Positions 1-6,109 of a stretch of DNA of 7,415 nt are shown piece by piece; position 1 is the stretch's first letter, and every line of letters starts with the position of its first letter. Under the pieces are notes generated by a model. The model was not told the DNA's origin. It saw only the letters and a program-made list of their open reading frames with translations, and searched no databases. The position numbers and the translations under genes were made by a program. The stretch covers positions 31,160 to 38,574 of the forward strand of contig DHUL01000039.1 in the NCBI GenBank assembly GCA_002409145.1, given 5' to 3'. The stretch comes from Bacteroidales bacterium UBA5235. GTDB lineage: Bacteria > Bacteroidota > Bacteroidia > Bacteroidales > VadinHA17.

Positions 1-29
1 GCAAAGTAAGGTTATTTTTTGCAGAAGAC

Positions 30-37
30 TATCTTTG
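30..37 (+). promoter_or_regulatory. Putative -7 element for the DUF62-mazG pair
   Basis: TATCTTTG matches the Bacteroidota -7 consensus TAnnTTTG and is followed by C, as is common. No TTTG sits at the expected -33 distance (about positions 6-13); the only nearby TTTG, at 18-21, is too close. If used, transcription would start near 44, leaving a leader of only about ten bases before ATG 54. Confidence 0.45.
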
Positions 38-53
38 CTGTAACAATTTTAGG

Positions 54-848
54 ATGCCGCTTATCACGCTAACCACCGAGTGGAGGGAGGATGATTTCTT
101 CAATGGGATACTCAGGGGGAAACTTGCCTCCGCCTGTCCCGGTGTTGTAGTTGTGAACAACGCAGGCGGAATCCCTCCCCTGAATATTATGCACGGCGCT
201 TTCGTCATAAGAAACACCTTCAGCCATTATCCCGAAGGTACCGTTCACCTCGTATTCGTCAGCAGCGAGGGTCCTGCAGACCATCCTCACCTTCTCGTCA
301 AGGCCCACAATCACTGGTTTGTGGGTGCAAACAACGGCATGTTCAACCTCATCCTCAATTCTGAACCTGACCTGATCATCAGCCTGAGGAATGATGCCGG
401 AGCAGACGAGATCACCCTTTTTGCATGTACTGCTGCGGCAATAGCTAACGGGCAACCACCGGAAAGCCTGGGGGAACGAATTGAATCCATTTCTGAGAAA
501 GTTCCGCTGAGAGCTACAATAGACCGTAATGTTATAATAGGCAGTGTAATCTTCATTGACTCATACGGCAACGCAATAACCAACATCACCCGCGAGATAT
601 TCTCAAGAGTATTCGAGGGAAGGGATTACAGGATTCTGATCAAGAGCAACAACTACTTTACTGAAAAAATATGCCGGTACTACCGGGAAGAACCTGTCGG
701 GGAGATCGTGACCCGCTTCAACTCACTTGACCTGCTTGAACTTTCGATCAACGGGGCAAACCTGTGCCAGCTCTTTTCTGTCGACACCGGTGATGCCGTA
801 AGAGTTGAAGCAAGGAACCAGGGCCGTGAAACAAACGGTCTCTTTTAA
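54..848 (+). CDS. Divergent DUF62 / SAM hydroxide adenosyltransferase family protein
   Basis: A 264-residue protein of the DUF62 family (SAM hydrolase, chlorinase and fluorinase relatives). Known members split S-adenosylmethionine to adenosine and methionine using water or a halide. The fold is recognisable: an N-terminal TLTTEW stretch (5-10) where the family has TDFG, the segment PEGTVHLVFV (60-69), GANNG (91-95) in place of PDNG, and a C-terminal domain with IDSYGNAITNI (168-178) and NSLDLLELSINGAN (223-236). The length is normal for the family. The Asp of TDFG is Glu9, the VDPGVG motif is replaced by VSSEG (69-73), and the HGRD motif before FACTAAA (123-129) is absent, so hydrolase activity is doubtful. 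ATG 54 is the first start codon in the frame, which is open to the window edge, and the protein begins as family members do. mazG follows 12 bases later. Family assignment is confident; function is not. Confidence 0.85.
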   Translation: MPLITLTTEWREDDFFNGILRGKLASACPGVVVVNNAGGIPPLNIMHGAFVIRNTFSHYPEGTVHLVFVSSEGPADHPHLLVKAHNHWFVGANNGMFNLILNSEPDLIISLRNDAGADEITLFACTAAAIANGQPPESLGERIESISEKVPLRATIDRNVIIGSVIFIDSYGNAITNITREIFSRVFEGRDYRILIKSNNYFTEKICRYYREEPVGEIVTRFNSLDLLELSINGANLCQLFSVDTGDAVRVEARNQGRETNGLF

Positions 849-860
849 AACCTTAAATAA

Positions 861-1649
861 ATGAGAGAAAAAACTATCAGGGAATTCACCAGGCTGCTCG
901 ATATCATGGATGAGCTCCGGAAGAAGTGCCCGTGGGACATGAAACAGACCAACCAGACACTCAGGAAACTGACGATAGAGGAGACCTACGAACTGGCAGA
1001 TGCTATTCTGCAGGAAGACAATGATGCAATCAAAAAAGAGCTGGGTGACCTGATGCTCCATGTAACATTCTATTCGAAGATAGGATCAGAGAAAGGGCTC
1101 TTTGACATGGGCGATGTGCTTGAAAGTATCAACAACAAGCTGGTATACCGACATCCGCACGTCTTCGGGGATGTGAACGTCACCCGCGGAGCACGCGAAG
1201 TCGAGGAAAACTGGGAAAAACTGAAGATGACGGAACACTCAGCATACAAACCGGTGCTTTCCGGTGTACCAACCTCACTGCCTGCAACCGTCAAAGCCAA
1301 CAGGATCCAGGAAAAGGTAAGAGGTGTCGGATTCGACTGGGACTCGCGCGAGCAGATATGGGATAAGGTGACAGAAGAACTTAATGAGCTCAAACAGGAG
1401 ATCGCCTCAGGAAGAAAAGTAGATATCGAGTCAGAACTTGGTGACCTGTTCTTCTCCCTCATTAATGCTGCCAGACTTTATGAGATAGACCCTGAATCAG
1501 CGCTTGAGAAAACCAACAGGAGGTTTATGAAAAGATTCAACTACCTGGAACAGAAAACACTGGCAAATGGCCTCTCTCTGCGTGATCTGACCCTGGATGA
1601 GATGAATGAGATCTGGGAGGAGGCCAAGAAATTCGATAAACCTCTTTAG
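861..1649 (+). CDS. mazG: Nucleoside triphosphate pyrophosphohydrolase MazG
   Basis: MazG hydrolyses (d)NTPs to the monophosphate and pyrophosphate and is seen as a cytosolic house-cleaning enzyme that clears abnormal nucleotides. At 262 residues it has the full two-repeat form. The N-terminal repeat has CPWD (23-26), QT (29-30), the metal-binding TIEETYEL (38-45) and the second acidic motif ELGD (60-63). The signature VYRHPHVFGD (95-104) and NWEKLK (117-122) follow. The C-terminal repeat opens with GVGFDW (155-160) and has EELNEL (172-177) and ELGDLFF (192-198), so both acidic metal sites are intact. ATG 861 is the first start after the upstream stop (846-848); the preceding bases are A-rich with no Shine-Dalgarno sequence. 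The gene probably shares a transcript with the DUF62 gene. Its TAG overlaps the agmatinase stop codon on the other strand. Confidence 0.96.
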   Translation: MREKTIREFTRLLDIMDELRKKCPWDMKQTNQTLRKLTIEETYELADAILQEDNDAIKKELGDLMLHVTFYSKIGSEKGLFDMGDVLESINNKLVYRHPHVFGDVNVTRGAREVEENWEKLKMTEHSAYKPVLSGVPTSLPATVKANRIQEKVRGVGFDWDSREQIWDKVTEELNELKQEIASGRKVDIESELGDLFFSLINAARLYEIDPESALEKTNRRFMKRFNYLEQKTLANGLSLRDLTLDEMNEIWEEAKKFDKPL

Positions 1650-2509
1650 CTGTTGACAGATTGCCTGCTGAACCTGTAGCTCAGCATCTGGTAGACCACC
1701 TTCGCAGCCATGAAATCAGGGGCTTTGTTTGATTCCGAGGGACAGAGTTCCACAACATCGAAGCCGACGACATTACGCTTGCTGAAGACCTCGCGGAGGA
1801 AGGACATCAGTTCGCGGTAGTCAGGGCCACCCGGCTCAGGAGTACCTGTTGAGGGCATCACTGAAGGATCGAAGACATCGAGATCCACAGTGATATATAC
1901 ATTACCGGGCAGCAGTTCCAGGGCTTTATCATAAAGACTCTTGTCAATGTACAGTTCATGGGCGAAGAAAATACTCTTCCTGTCTGCAAAGGGAAGTTCC
2001 TCTGCTGACATGCTGCGGATTCCCACCTGCACAAGCGGCGCACACTCCTTTGCCCTCGCCGCAGCACAGGCATGATTCAGGTGTGATCCTTCATATGATG
2101 GCCTGAGGTCAGCATGAGCATCAAGCTGCAGAATTGCCAGGTCTGTAAAAGCTTCAGATGCGGCACGGAAAGCTCCGATACTGACAGTATGATTGCCACC
2201 AATAACCACCGGGAAACGGTTCTCGCTGAAGAGGTGCGAGACGGTGCGGTAAACCTCTCTGGTAACCTCTGCAGGATCATCCCCTGTTACCAGCGGGGCC
2301 AGGGTATGTATTCCGTGCCTGTGCACCTCGGTCCCGGTCTCAATGTCATAGAACTCCAGTGCCGGCGAAGCCTCAAGGATAGCAGCAGGTCCCCTGTCTG
2401 CACCCCTGATATAAGTGCTCGTAGCGTCATACGGCACCGGTACTATTATGATCCTTGACTCATTATAATCATATACTACCTCTTCGCCACCGAAGTTTGT
2501 CACTGCCAT
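1646..2509 (-). CDS. speB: Agmatinase / ureohydrolase family enzyme
   Basis: This ureohydrolase most likely cleaves agmatine to putrescine and urea in polyamine synthesis. All six residues expected to bind the two Mn ions are present: His107 in GGNH (104-107), Asp130, His132 and Asp134 in DAHAD (130-134), and Asp209 and Asp211 in DLDVFDP (209-215). The TGTPEPGG stretch (221-228) and DVVELCP (251-257) are also typical. The usual GGDH is GGNH here, a conservative change. The length of 287 residues is normal. The SHLNHAC segment (142-148) resembles agmatinases more than arginases, but guanidinobutyrase or another ureohydrolase specificity cannot be excluded. It is last in the minus-strand run, starting four bases after the DUF5606 stop. 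No arginine decarboxylase, the enzyme that makes agmatine, is in the window. Confidence 0.9.
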   Translation of the reverse strand: MAVTNFGGEEVVYDYNESRIIIVPVPYDATSTYIRGADRGPAAILEASPALEFYDIETGTEVHRHGIHTLAPLVTGDDPAEVTREVYRTVSHLFSENRFPVVIGGNHTVSIGAFRAASEAFTDLAILQLDAHADLRPSYEGSHLNHACAAARAKECAPLVQVGIRSMSAEELPFADRKSIFFAHELYIDKSLYDKALELLPGNVYITVDLDVFDPSVMPSTGTPEPGGPDYRELMSFLREVFSKRNVVGFDVVELCPSESNKAPDFMAAKVVYQMLSYRFSRQSVNS

Positions 2510-2513
2510 TGTG

Positions 2514-3104
2514 CTACTTCCCTGATGCCTTTGGTTTTCCTCCCTTTGCTACCGGTGTCTTGTGACTTGCGGGAGCGGATTTCTCTCCCGGTCCGGCTTT
2601 TACTGCCTTGCCACCTTCGGCGCCTTTATCCTTTATGGCTTTCTCCATGCTGCCATTCTCTTCAGGCTCTTCACTTGCAGCCTGACCTTCACCTTCTTCA
2701 TTCCCGGCAGGTTTCTCCTCCTCTTTCACCAGCAGATTCAGCCCCTGGAGAATATTGTACCAGTGAAGTACCTTCCTGATGTCCGAGGTATAGACCCTTT
2801 TACGGTCATACTCCGGAAGCGCCTCCGCAAAGTACTTCTTAAGTTCAGCATCAGGTTGCCTGTGTGACAGGGCCGGCCCGCCGTTTTCCTTTTCCCAGAT
2901 TATGTCCATAACCTTTGCCAGTGGTAAATCCTCGCCGGTTGTGTAAATGGAAATCTCATCCAGCGCGCTTACCCTGGCTGTTGTACCGGCGCTTGACCGT
3001 TTCCCGGTCTCAAGGTTTTCAATAATGACTGCATTCTTACCCTGTGCAATGAATTTGAAGAGGGTGCCTTCACCGGAAATAGCCAGAATATCTTTCAGGT
3101 TCAT
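2514..3104 (-). CDS. DUF5606-family protein with acidic/lysine-rich tail
   Basis: A 196-residue protein of unknown function, resembling Bacteroidota proteins of the DUF5606 (and DUF6852) families. The opening MNLKDILAISGEGTLFKFIAQ, the QGKNAVIIENL stretch (21-31) and SALDEISIYT (46-55) form a small beta-rich N-terminal domain. Residues about 62-125 look helical and include EYDRKRVYTSDIRKVLHWYN (98-117). From about 127 the protein is low complexity: Glu-rich to 150, then rich in Lys, Gly, Pro and Ala to the end, probably disordered. There is no signal peptide or membrane segment, so it is likely cytosolic. It starts 42 bases after the DjlA-like gene, a spacer holding two palindromes, with no Shine-Dalgarno site. 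The basic tail may contact nucleic acid; that is inference only. Confidence 0.78.
   Translation of the reverse strand: MNLKDILAISGEGTLFKFIAQGKNAVIIENLETGKRSSAGTTARVSALDEISIYTTGEDLPLAKVMDIIWEKENGGPALSHRQPDAELKKYFAEALPEYDRKRVYTSDIRKVLHWYNILQGLNLLVKEEEKPAGNEEGEGQAASEEPEENGSMEKAIKDKGAEGGKAVKAGPGEKSAPASHKTPVAKGGKPKASGK
2517..2523 (-). promoter_or_regulatory. Shine-Dalgarno-like site for the agmatinase gene
   Basis: On the minus strand AGGGAAG lies seven bases before the ATG at 2509, inside the end of the DUF5606 coding region. It is a moderate match to the anti-Shine-Dalgarno sequence and fits translational coupling across the four-base gap. Confidence 0.4.
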
Positions 3105-3114
3105 ATTCGGAATA

Positions 3115-3126
3115 ATTAACGTTAAT
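3115..3126. repeat. 12-bp perfect palindrome upstream of the DUF5606 gene
   Basis: ATTAACGTTAAT is a perfect 6+6 palindrome in the 42-base spacer between the DjlA-like gene and the DUF5606 gene, about ten bases before the DUF5606 start codon. With no loop it cannot fold as a good hairpin, so a protein-binding site is a more natural reading than a terminator. It may also be chance in an AT-rich spacer. Confidence 0.4.
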
Positions 3127-3127
3127 G

Positions 3128-3140
3128 ATTGTAATACAAT
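3128..3140. repeat. 13-bp inverted repeat adjoining the first palindrome
   Basis: ATTGTA-A-TACAAT has perfect 6-base arms around a single central base and lies one base from the preceding palindrome. On the plus strand it is followed by a run of six T, but nothing is transcribed in that direction here, so it is not a credible terminator. It may be half of a tandem operator. Confidence 0.4.
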
Positions 3141-3146
3141 TTTTTA

Positions 3147-3881
3147 TCAGACTATATTTCTTTCTTTCTTGATTTTTTCCCATGCTTCGTTTACAGCCTT
3201 GAATTTCTCCTCGGCTGTCTTTCTGAAATCCTCACCGAGATGGCTTACCTTGTCAGGATGATATTTCAGAGCCATTTTTCTGTAAGCTTTCTTGAGTTCC
3301 TCGTCAGTGGCTGTCCGCTCAACCTCCAGAATCCGGTAGGCTGCGTCGGTAGCCGGAATGAACATGTTGCGTATAGAGTCGTAATCGGTAGTGGTGATCC
3401 CCAGCATGTCAGCAATCGACTTAATGACTCTGGTCTCGGCAGATTCAAAGCGGCTGTCTGCGGCTGAGATGTTATAAAGGATATGTATCAGCTGAAGCCG
3501 CGATGGATAGTCCATATTGTGTCTTATCTGCGAGCATATGTCCCTGAGGGGAATTTCCTGCTTCAGCAGGTCACGCAGGATCTGCAGTGCTTCCTGGGCA
3601 GATTCGGGACCGAACTGTGAGATGAAGAACCGTTTGACATAATCAAGCTCTGACTTCAGCACTTTCCCATCAGCCTTCATCACGGCAGCGATGAGTACCA
3701 GAAGGCTCATCCCGAAATCGCCAGGGGTGGTGCGGTTTACTCTGCGTCCGCTTCCGGTCTGTTCATACGATATGGTTGTTCCGTCAAAAACAGAGCCAAT
3801 AAAGAATCCCAGTAACCCTCCCAACGGACCGCCTATGGCAAATCCCAGGCCTCCTCCTATCCACTTGGCAAACTTACCCAT
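3147..3881 (-). CDS. DjlA-like co-chaperone: TerB-like domain plus C-terminal J domain
   Basis: A 244-residue membrane-associated J-domain protein with the DjlA layout. The Gly-rich hydrophobic N-terminal stretch (8-32) is probably a membrane segment. A helical TerB/DjlA-like domain (about 56-165) contains MKADGKVLKSE (68-78) and the repeat-like SAADSRFESAE (139-149). The C-terminal J domain (about 180-240) contains AYRILEV, KKAYRKMALKYHPDK and the HPD motif at 208-210, which stimulates DnaK ATPase. It should act as a DnaK co-chaperone at the inner membrane. The start was chosen at ATG 3881, which overlaps the coaE TGA by one base (TGATG); a GTG one codon earlier at 3884 is possible but less likely. 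AAGGA (3892-3888) sits six bases before the ATG. Domain architecture is confident; the client is unknown. Confidence 0.88.
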   Translation of the reverse strand: MGKFAKWIGGGLGFAIGGPLGGLLGFFIGSVFDGTTISYEQTGSGRRVNRTTPGDFGMSLLVLIAAVMKADGKVLKSELDYVKRFFISQFGPESAQEALQILRDLLKQEIPLRDICSQIRHNMDYPSRLQLIHILYNISAADSRFESAETRVIKSIADMLGITTTDYDSIRNMFIPATDAAYRILEVERTATDEELKKAYRKMALKYHPDKVSHLGEDFRKTAEEKFKAVNEAWEKIKKERNIV

Positions 3882-4480
3882 CACCTGTCCTTTTCTGAAA
3901 GACGGAGCATATCATCATGGATCTTGAGAATCTCCGGTATGATCATTTCGTTGTCAGAGTTGTTGATGACATAATATGACTGCTCCTCTCTCTCCTCGTC
4001 TTCGAGCTGGTTATTGATCCTGTGAATAACCTCTTCACGTGTTAGTTCATTTCTCCCCATCACCCGCGAAATACGCTCTTCGACAGGTGCAGAGATGGTA
4101 ACCACCCTGTCAACGAGAGAGTCAGCCCCGGCTTCAAAGAGAATGGCAGCCTCCATGATAACATAAGGAGCCTCTGAAGCCGCAGCCCACCGGTCGAATT
4201 TTTCCAGCACAACAGGATGTACTGCAGCATTCACTTTACGGAGAAGATCAGGTCTGTTGAAGATTATCCGGGCAAGCTCCTTGCGATCAAGAATTCCCAG
4301 GGTATAAAGGTCCCTGCCGGTAATAAGATTTATTGCAGCACGGATATCAGACTCATTTTCCATCACATCTCTTGCAACAATGTCAGCAACAAATACAGGT
4401 ATCCCAAGAACCCTGAAAATCCTGCATACGGTTGTCTTGCCGCTGCCTATTCCGCCTGTGACTCCCAGTCGTTTTGCCAT
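3881..4480 (-). CDS. coaE: Dephospho-CoA kinase
   Basis: CoaE phosphorylates the ribose 3'-hydroxyl of dephospho-CoA with ATP, the last step of coenzyme A synthesis, in the cytosol. The 199-residue length is normal. The P-loop GGIGSGKT is at 9-16. Asp33 in VADIVARDV is the expected catalytic base. NAAVHPVV (84-91) and MEAAILFEAG (109-118) are typical CoA-domain motifs. The lid region runs through APVEERISRVMGRN (131-144), followed by the INNQ motif (155-158). No key residue is missing. ATG 4480 gives the standard N-terminus MAKRLGVTGG. It starts 15 bases after the ybbR stop, behind the strongest Shine-Dalgarno sequence in the window, and its TGA overlaps the next start codon. Position after ybbR is common in Bacteroidota. 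Confidence 0.97.
   Translation of the reverse strand: MAKRLGVTGGIGSGKTTVCRIFRVLGIPVFVADIVARDVMENESDIRAAINLITGRDLYTLGILDRKELARIIFNRPDLLRKVNAAVHPVVLEKFDRWAAASEAPYVIMEAAILFEAGADSLVDRVVTISAPVEERISRVMGRNELTREEVIHRINNQLEDEEREEQSYYVINNSDNEMIIPEILKIHDDMLRLSEKDR
3888..3892 (-). promoter_or_regulatory. Shine-Dalgarno site for the DjlA-like gene
   Basis: AAGGA lies six bases before ATG 3881 on the minus strand, inside the 3' end of coaE. It supports the ATG over the GTG one codon upstream, for which the spacing would be only three bases. Confidence 0.55.
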
Positions 4481-4487
4481 CAGTCAT

Positions 4488-4494
4488 CCTCCTT
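4488..4494 (-). promoter_or_regulatory. Strong Shine-Dalgarno site for coaE
   Basis: AAGGAGG is a full match to the anti-Shine-Dalgarno core and lies seven bases before ATG 4480, in the 15-base spacer after ybbR. Such sites are uncommon in Bacteroidota. An ATG overlapping its end (4487-4485) is out of frame with coaE and is not the start. Confidence 0.7.
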
Positions 4495-4495
4495 T

Positions 4496-5266
4496 TCAGC
4501 TTCCCGGCTTTTGTTCCCCGATAAGCGTCCGGAGCCTGTAAACTGTGTTTTTCCCATCATGGAATGATACTGCCCGGCCTGCCACTGTCACCTCCACTGT
4601 CACCCTCTTCTGGGCGGTCTGCAGGTATTCAGGGCATTCTATCGGAATCCTTGACCTAAAGTTTTCATTCGTCCGCCTGAATATCCGGAACCTGGTCGGT
4701 ATACCATCCAGGGTATCCAGTACATGTTGGGGCCCCGTAACAGTAATGCTGTCAGGGTCAGCCACAATGATCACCTTCTTCCCTTCGGCGAGTTCCACCT
4801 TCAGATTTGGGATTACAGGCATCTTTCTCGTTACCAGCTTGTCATAACCAAAGAAGAGAGTGTCAGGATGGATAGCCAGAATGTCGAAATCCGCATGCAA
4901 CTGCCTTGAGAAATTGCTCATGAGTCCTGAGGTAACAAGGTAGTAGCGGGGCAGCTGGCCGGGAATTCTTCTTGGTGTTATCTTTGAAAAGTCAATCACC
5001 ACCGGTGCCCTGCTGCCCGACAGTTTTACCTTCAGGATGGAGTAGCCCGGCCCGCGAAGATCCATTTCCAGCTTGTCAGGAAGATCTCCTGTAACAATAC
5101 GGTCCCTTGGCGGATTGATATACCTTACCGGGTAATTGATTGAGCCCTGCAACTCCTTGCTTAGCTCGTTCAGGTACCAGAAGACAAAGGAGAGAAGCAG
5201 GAAAAATGCAAAAACAAGGAGGTCCCTGTTCAGAAATCTTTCCGTTCTTTCCTTTTTGTCGTTCAT
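4496..5266 (-). CDS. YbbR-like domain membrane protein
   Basis: A 256-residue protein with one N-terminal membrane segment (about 15-32, LLVFAFFLLLSFVFWYLN) after a charged start, so most of it should lie outside the cytoplasmic membrane. The rest is beta-rich and resembles tandem YbbR domains: about 40-140, and about 145-230 with the typical stretch VADPDSITVTGP (168-179). YbbR (CdaR) proteins in Firmicutes control a diadenylate cyclase encoded beside them; no cyclase gene is present here, so that role cannot be assumed. The start at ATG 5266 gives a plausible MNDKKERTERF cytoplasmic tail. It lies 24 bases after yajC, with no Shine-Dalgarno sequence, and 15 bases before coaE. The yajC-ybbR-coaE order is shared by many Bacteroidota. 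Molecular function is unknown. Confidence 0.82.
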   Translation of the reverse strand: MNDKKERTERFLNRDLLVFAFFLLLSFVFWYLNELSKELQGSINYPVRYINPPRDRIVTGDLPDKLEMDLRGPGYSILKVKLSGSRAPVVIDFSKITPRRIPGQLPRYYLVTSGLMSNFSRQLHADFDILAIHPDTLFFGYDKLVTRKMPVIPNLKVELAEGKKVIIVADPDSITVTGPQHVLDTLDGIPTRFRIFRRTNENFRSRIPIECPEYLQTAQKRVTVEVTVAGRAVSFHDGKNTVYRLRTLIGEQKPGS

Positions 5267-5290
5267 GGTTGAAATATTAAAATTAGGGCT

Positions 5291-5617
5291 TTATTGCCTG
5301 GCAGCTACGTCCGACGGATCCCTGAGGATGGCATTCTTGTCAACCCTGATCTTTACATCATTGGCAATCTCAACCGTCACAACATTGTCAGTTACGTCCA
5401 CAACCCTGCCGTAAATGCCACCGGTAGTAATTACTTTGTCACCCTTGGTGATTGCATTGCGGTAGTTTGTGAGTTCCTTCTGCTTCTTCATCTGCGGCCT
5501 TATCATAAAGAAATAGAAAACCACAAATACAAGGATAAGTGGTAGAAGACCCGTTAAGAGGTTTGGACTTCCCTGAGCCGGAGCTGCCTGCAAATAAATT
5601 GATGCTAATGTTGTCAT
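5291..5617 (-). CDS. yajC: Preprotein translocase accessory subunit YajC
   Basis: YajC is a small inner-membrane partner of SecDF and the SecYEG translocon; its own role is accessory. The 108-residue protein has a short N-terminal segment, one membrane helix (about 21-38, LTGLLPLILVFVVFYFFM), the signature IRPQMKKQKE (39-48) directly after it, and a small cytosolic beta domain with KGDKVITTGGIYGRV (58-71), which is near-diagnostic. ATG 5617 gives the usual Bacteroidota-type N-terminus with an LQAAPAQ stretch. It begins 48 bases after the DUF1573 gene in an AT-rich spacer without a Shine-Dalgarno site. secD and secF are not in the window. Confidence 0.96.
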   Translation of the reverse strand: MTTLASIYLQAAPAQGSPNLLTGLLPLILVFVVFYFFMIRPQMKKQKELTNYRNAITKGDKVITTGGIYGRVVDVTDNVVTVEIANDVKIRVDKNAILRDPSDVAARQ

Positions 5618-5665
5618 GTGTGTTGTCTTTGTTTGATTTTATTTGAATTAATTATGATTTACCCG

Positions 5666-6103
5666 TCAGCTGCCTTTTTTCGTCACATCGGCAATAATAC
5701 GCAAAATAACTAAATTATTTTCTGCATTTGACTGAACTACAACAGTTTTTGTCTGAATACCTTCTCTCCCTGAAGTATCGAAGATCACCTCTATGGTACC
5801 TGATTTGCCCGGAGGCACAGGTTTTTTGTCATATTTGGGCACCGTACAGCCGCAACTTGCAGAGGCCGAGCTGATAACAAGATCAGCATCGCCGGTGTTG
5901 GTGTATGAGAAGATGCATCCTACCTTCTCTCCTTCCTCAACCTTTCCGAAGTTATGTTCCGGGTCACTGAAAGTCAATACTGCCGTGCCGGTGGTGTCTG
6001 AGGCTGCATTGTTGCCTGCTCCTGAACTGTTTCTTCCGCATGCGCCGGTCAGAAGTGCTGTTGTCACAAGACCTGCCATAAGATATGTCAAAGCATTTTT
6101 CAT
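5666..6103 (-). CDS. DUF1573 lipoprotein
   Basis: A 145-residue secreted protein with one DUF1573 domain. The N-terminus is a lipoprotein signal: Lys2, a hydrophobic core (4-18) and a relaxed lipobox LTGAC with Cys22 as the likely lipidated residue. A low-complexity Gly/Asn/Ser/Ala/Thr linker follows (about 23-40). The domain (about 42-141) has FSDPEHNFGKVEEGEKV (45-61), YTNTGDADLVI (67-77), the hallmark SCGCT (83-87) and VPPGKSGTIEVIFDTSGREG (96-115), a seven-strand Ig-like fold related to ASH/MSP-type domains. Residues after Cys22 are not acidic, so it lacks the surface-export signal described for Bacteroidota lipoproteins and probably faces the periplasm. AAGGA (6114-6110) is six bases before ATG 6103. 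It starts 11 bases after nusB. Function is unknown. Confidence 0.88.
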   Translation of the reverse strand: MKNALTYLMAGLVTTALLTGACGRNSSGAGNNAASDTTGTAVLTFSDPEHNFGKVEEGEKVGCIFSYTNTGDADLVISSASASCGCTVPKYDKKPVPPGKSGTIEVIFDTSGREGIQTKTVVVQSNAENNLVILRIIADVTKKGS

Positions 6104-6109
6104 TCCTTA

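Noticed and set aside
1..10. Reverse-strand TTACTTTGC as a -7 element for a gene to the left
   Set aside because: It is one base off TAnnTTTG and the target gene would be outside the window, so it cannot be supported.
69..455. 128-residue open frame on the minus strand inside the DUF62 gene
   Set aside because: It is antisense to a recognisable family protein, shows no known motif and has no promoter or ribosome site.
2525..2867. Plus-strand open frames opposite the DUF5606 gene
   Set aside because: They are Leu/Pro/Ser-rich shadows of the Lys/Glu-rich tail on the other strand and overlap each other; the minus-strand frame has the family match.
3128..3146. Inverted repeat followed by a T-run as a plus-strand terminator
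   Set aside because: No plus-strand gene ends nearby, the arms are AT-only apart from one G-C pair, and the loop is a single base.
3882..3884. GTG as start of the DjlA-like gene
   Set aside because: The ATG one codon later forms the common TGATG stop/start overlap and has better Shine-Dalgarno spacing.
4485..4487. ATG overlapping the coaE Shine-Dalgarno site
   Set aside because: It is out of frame with coaE, and the ATG at 4480 gives the standard N-terminus and P-loop distance.
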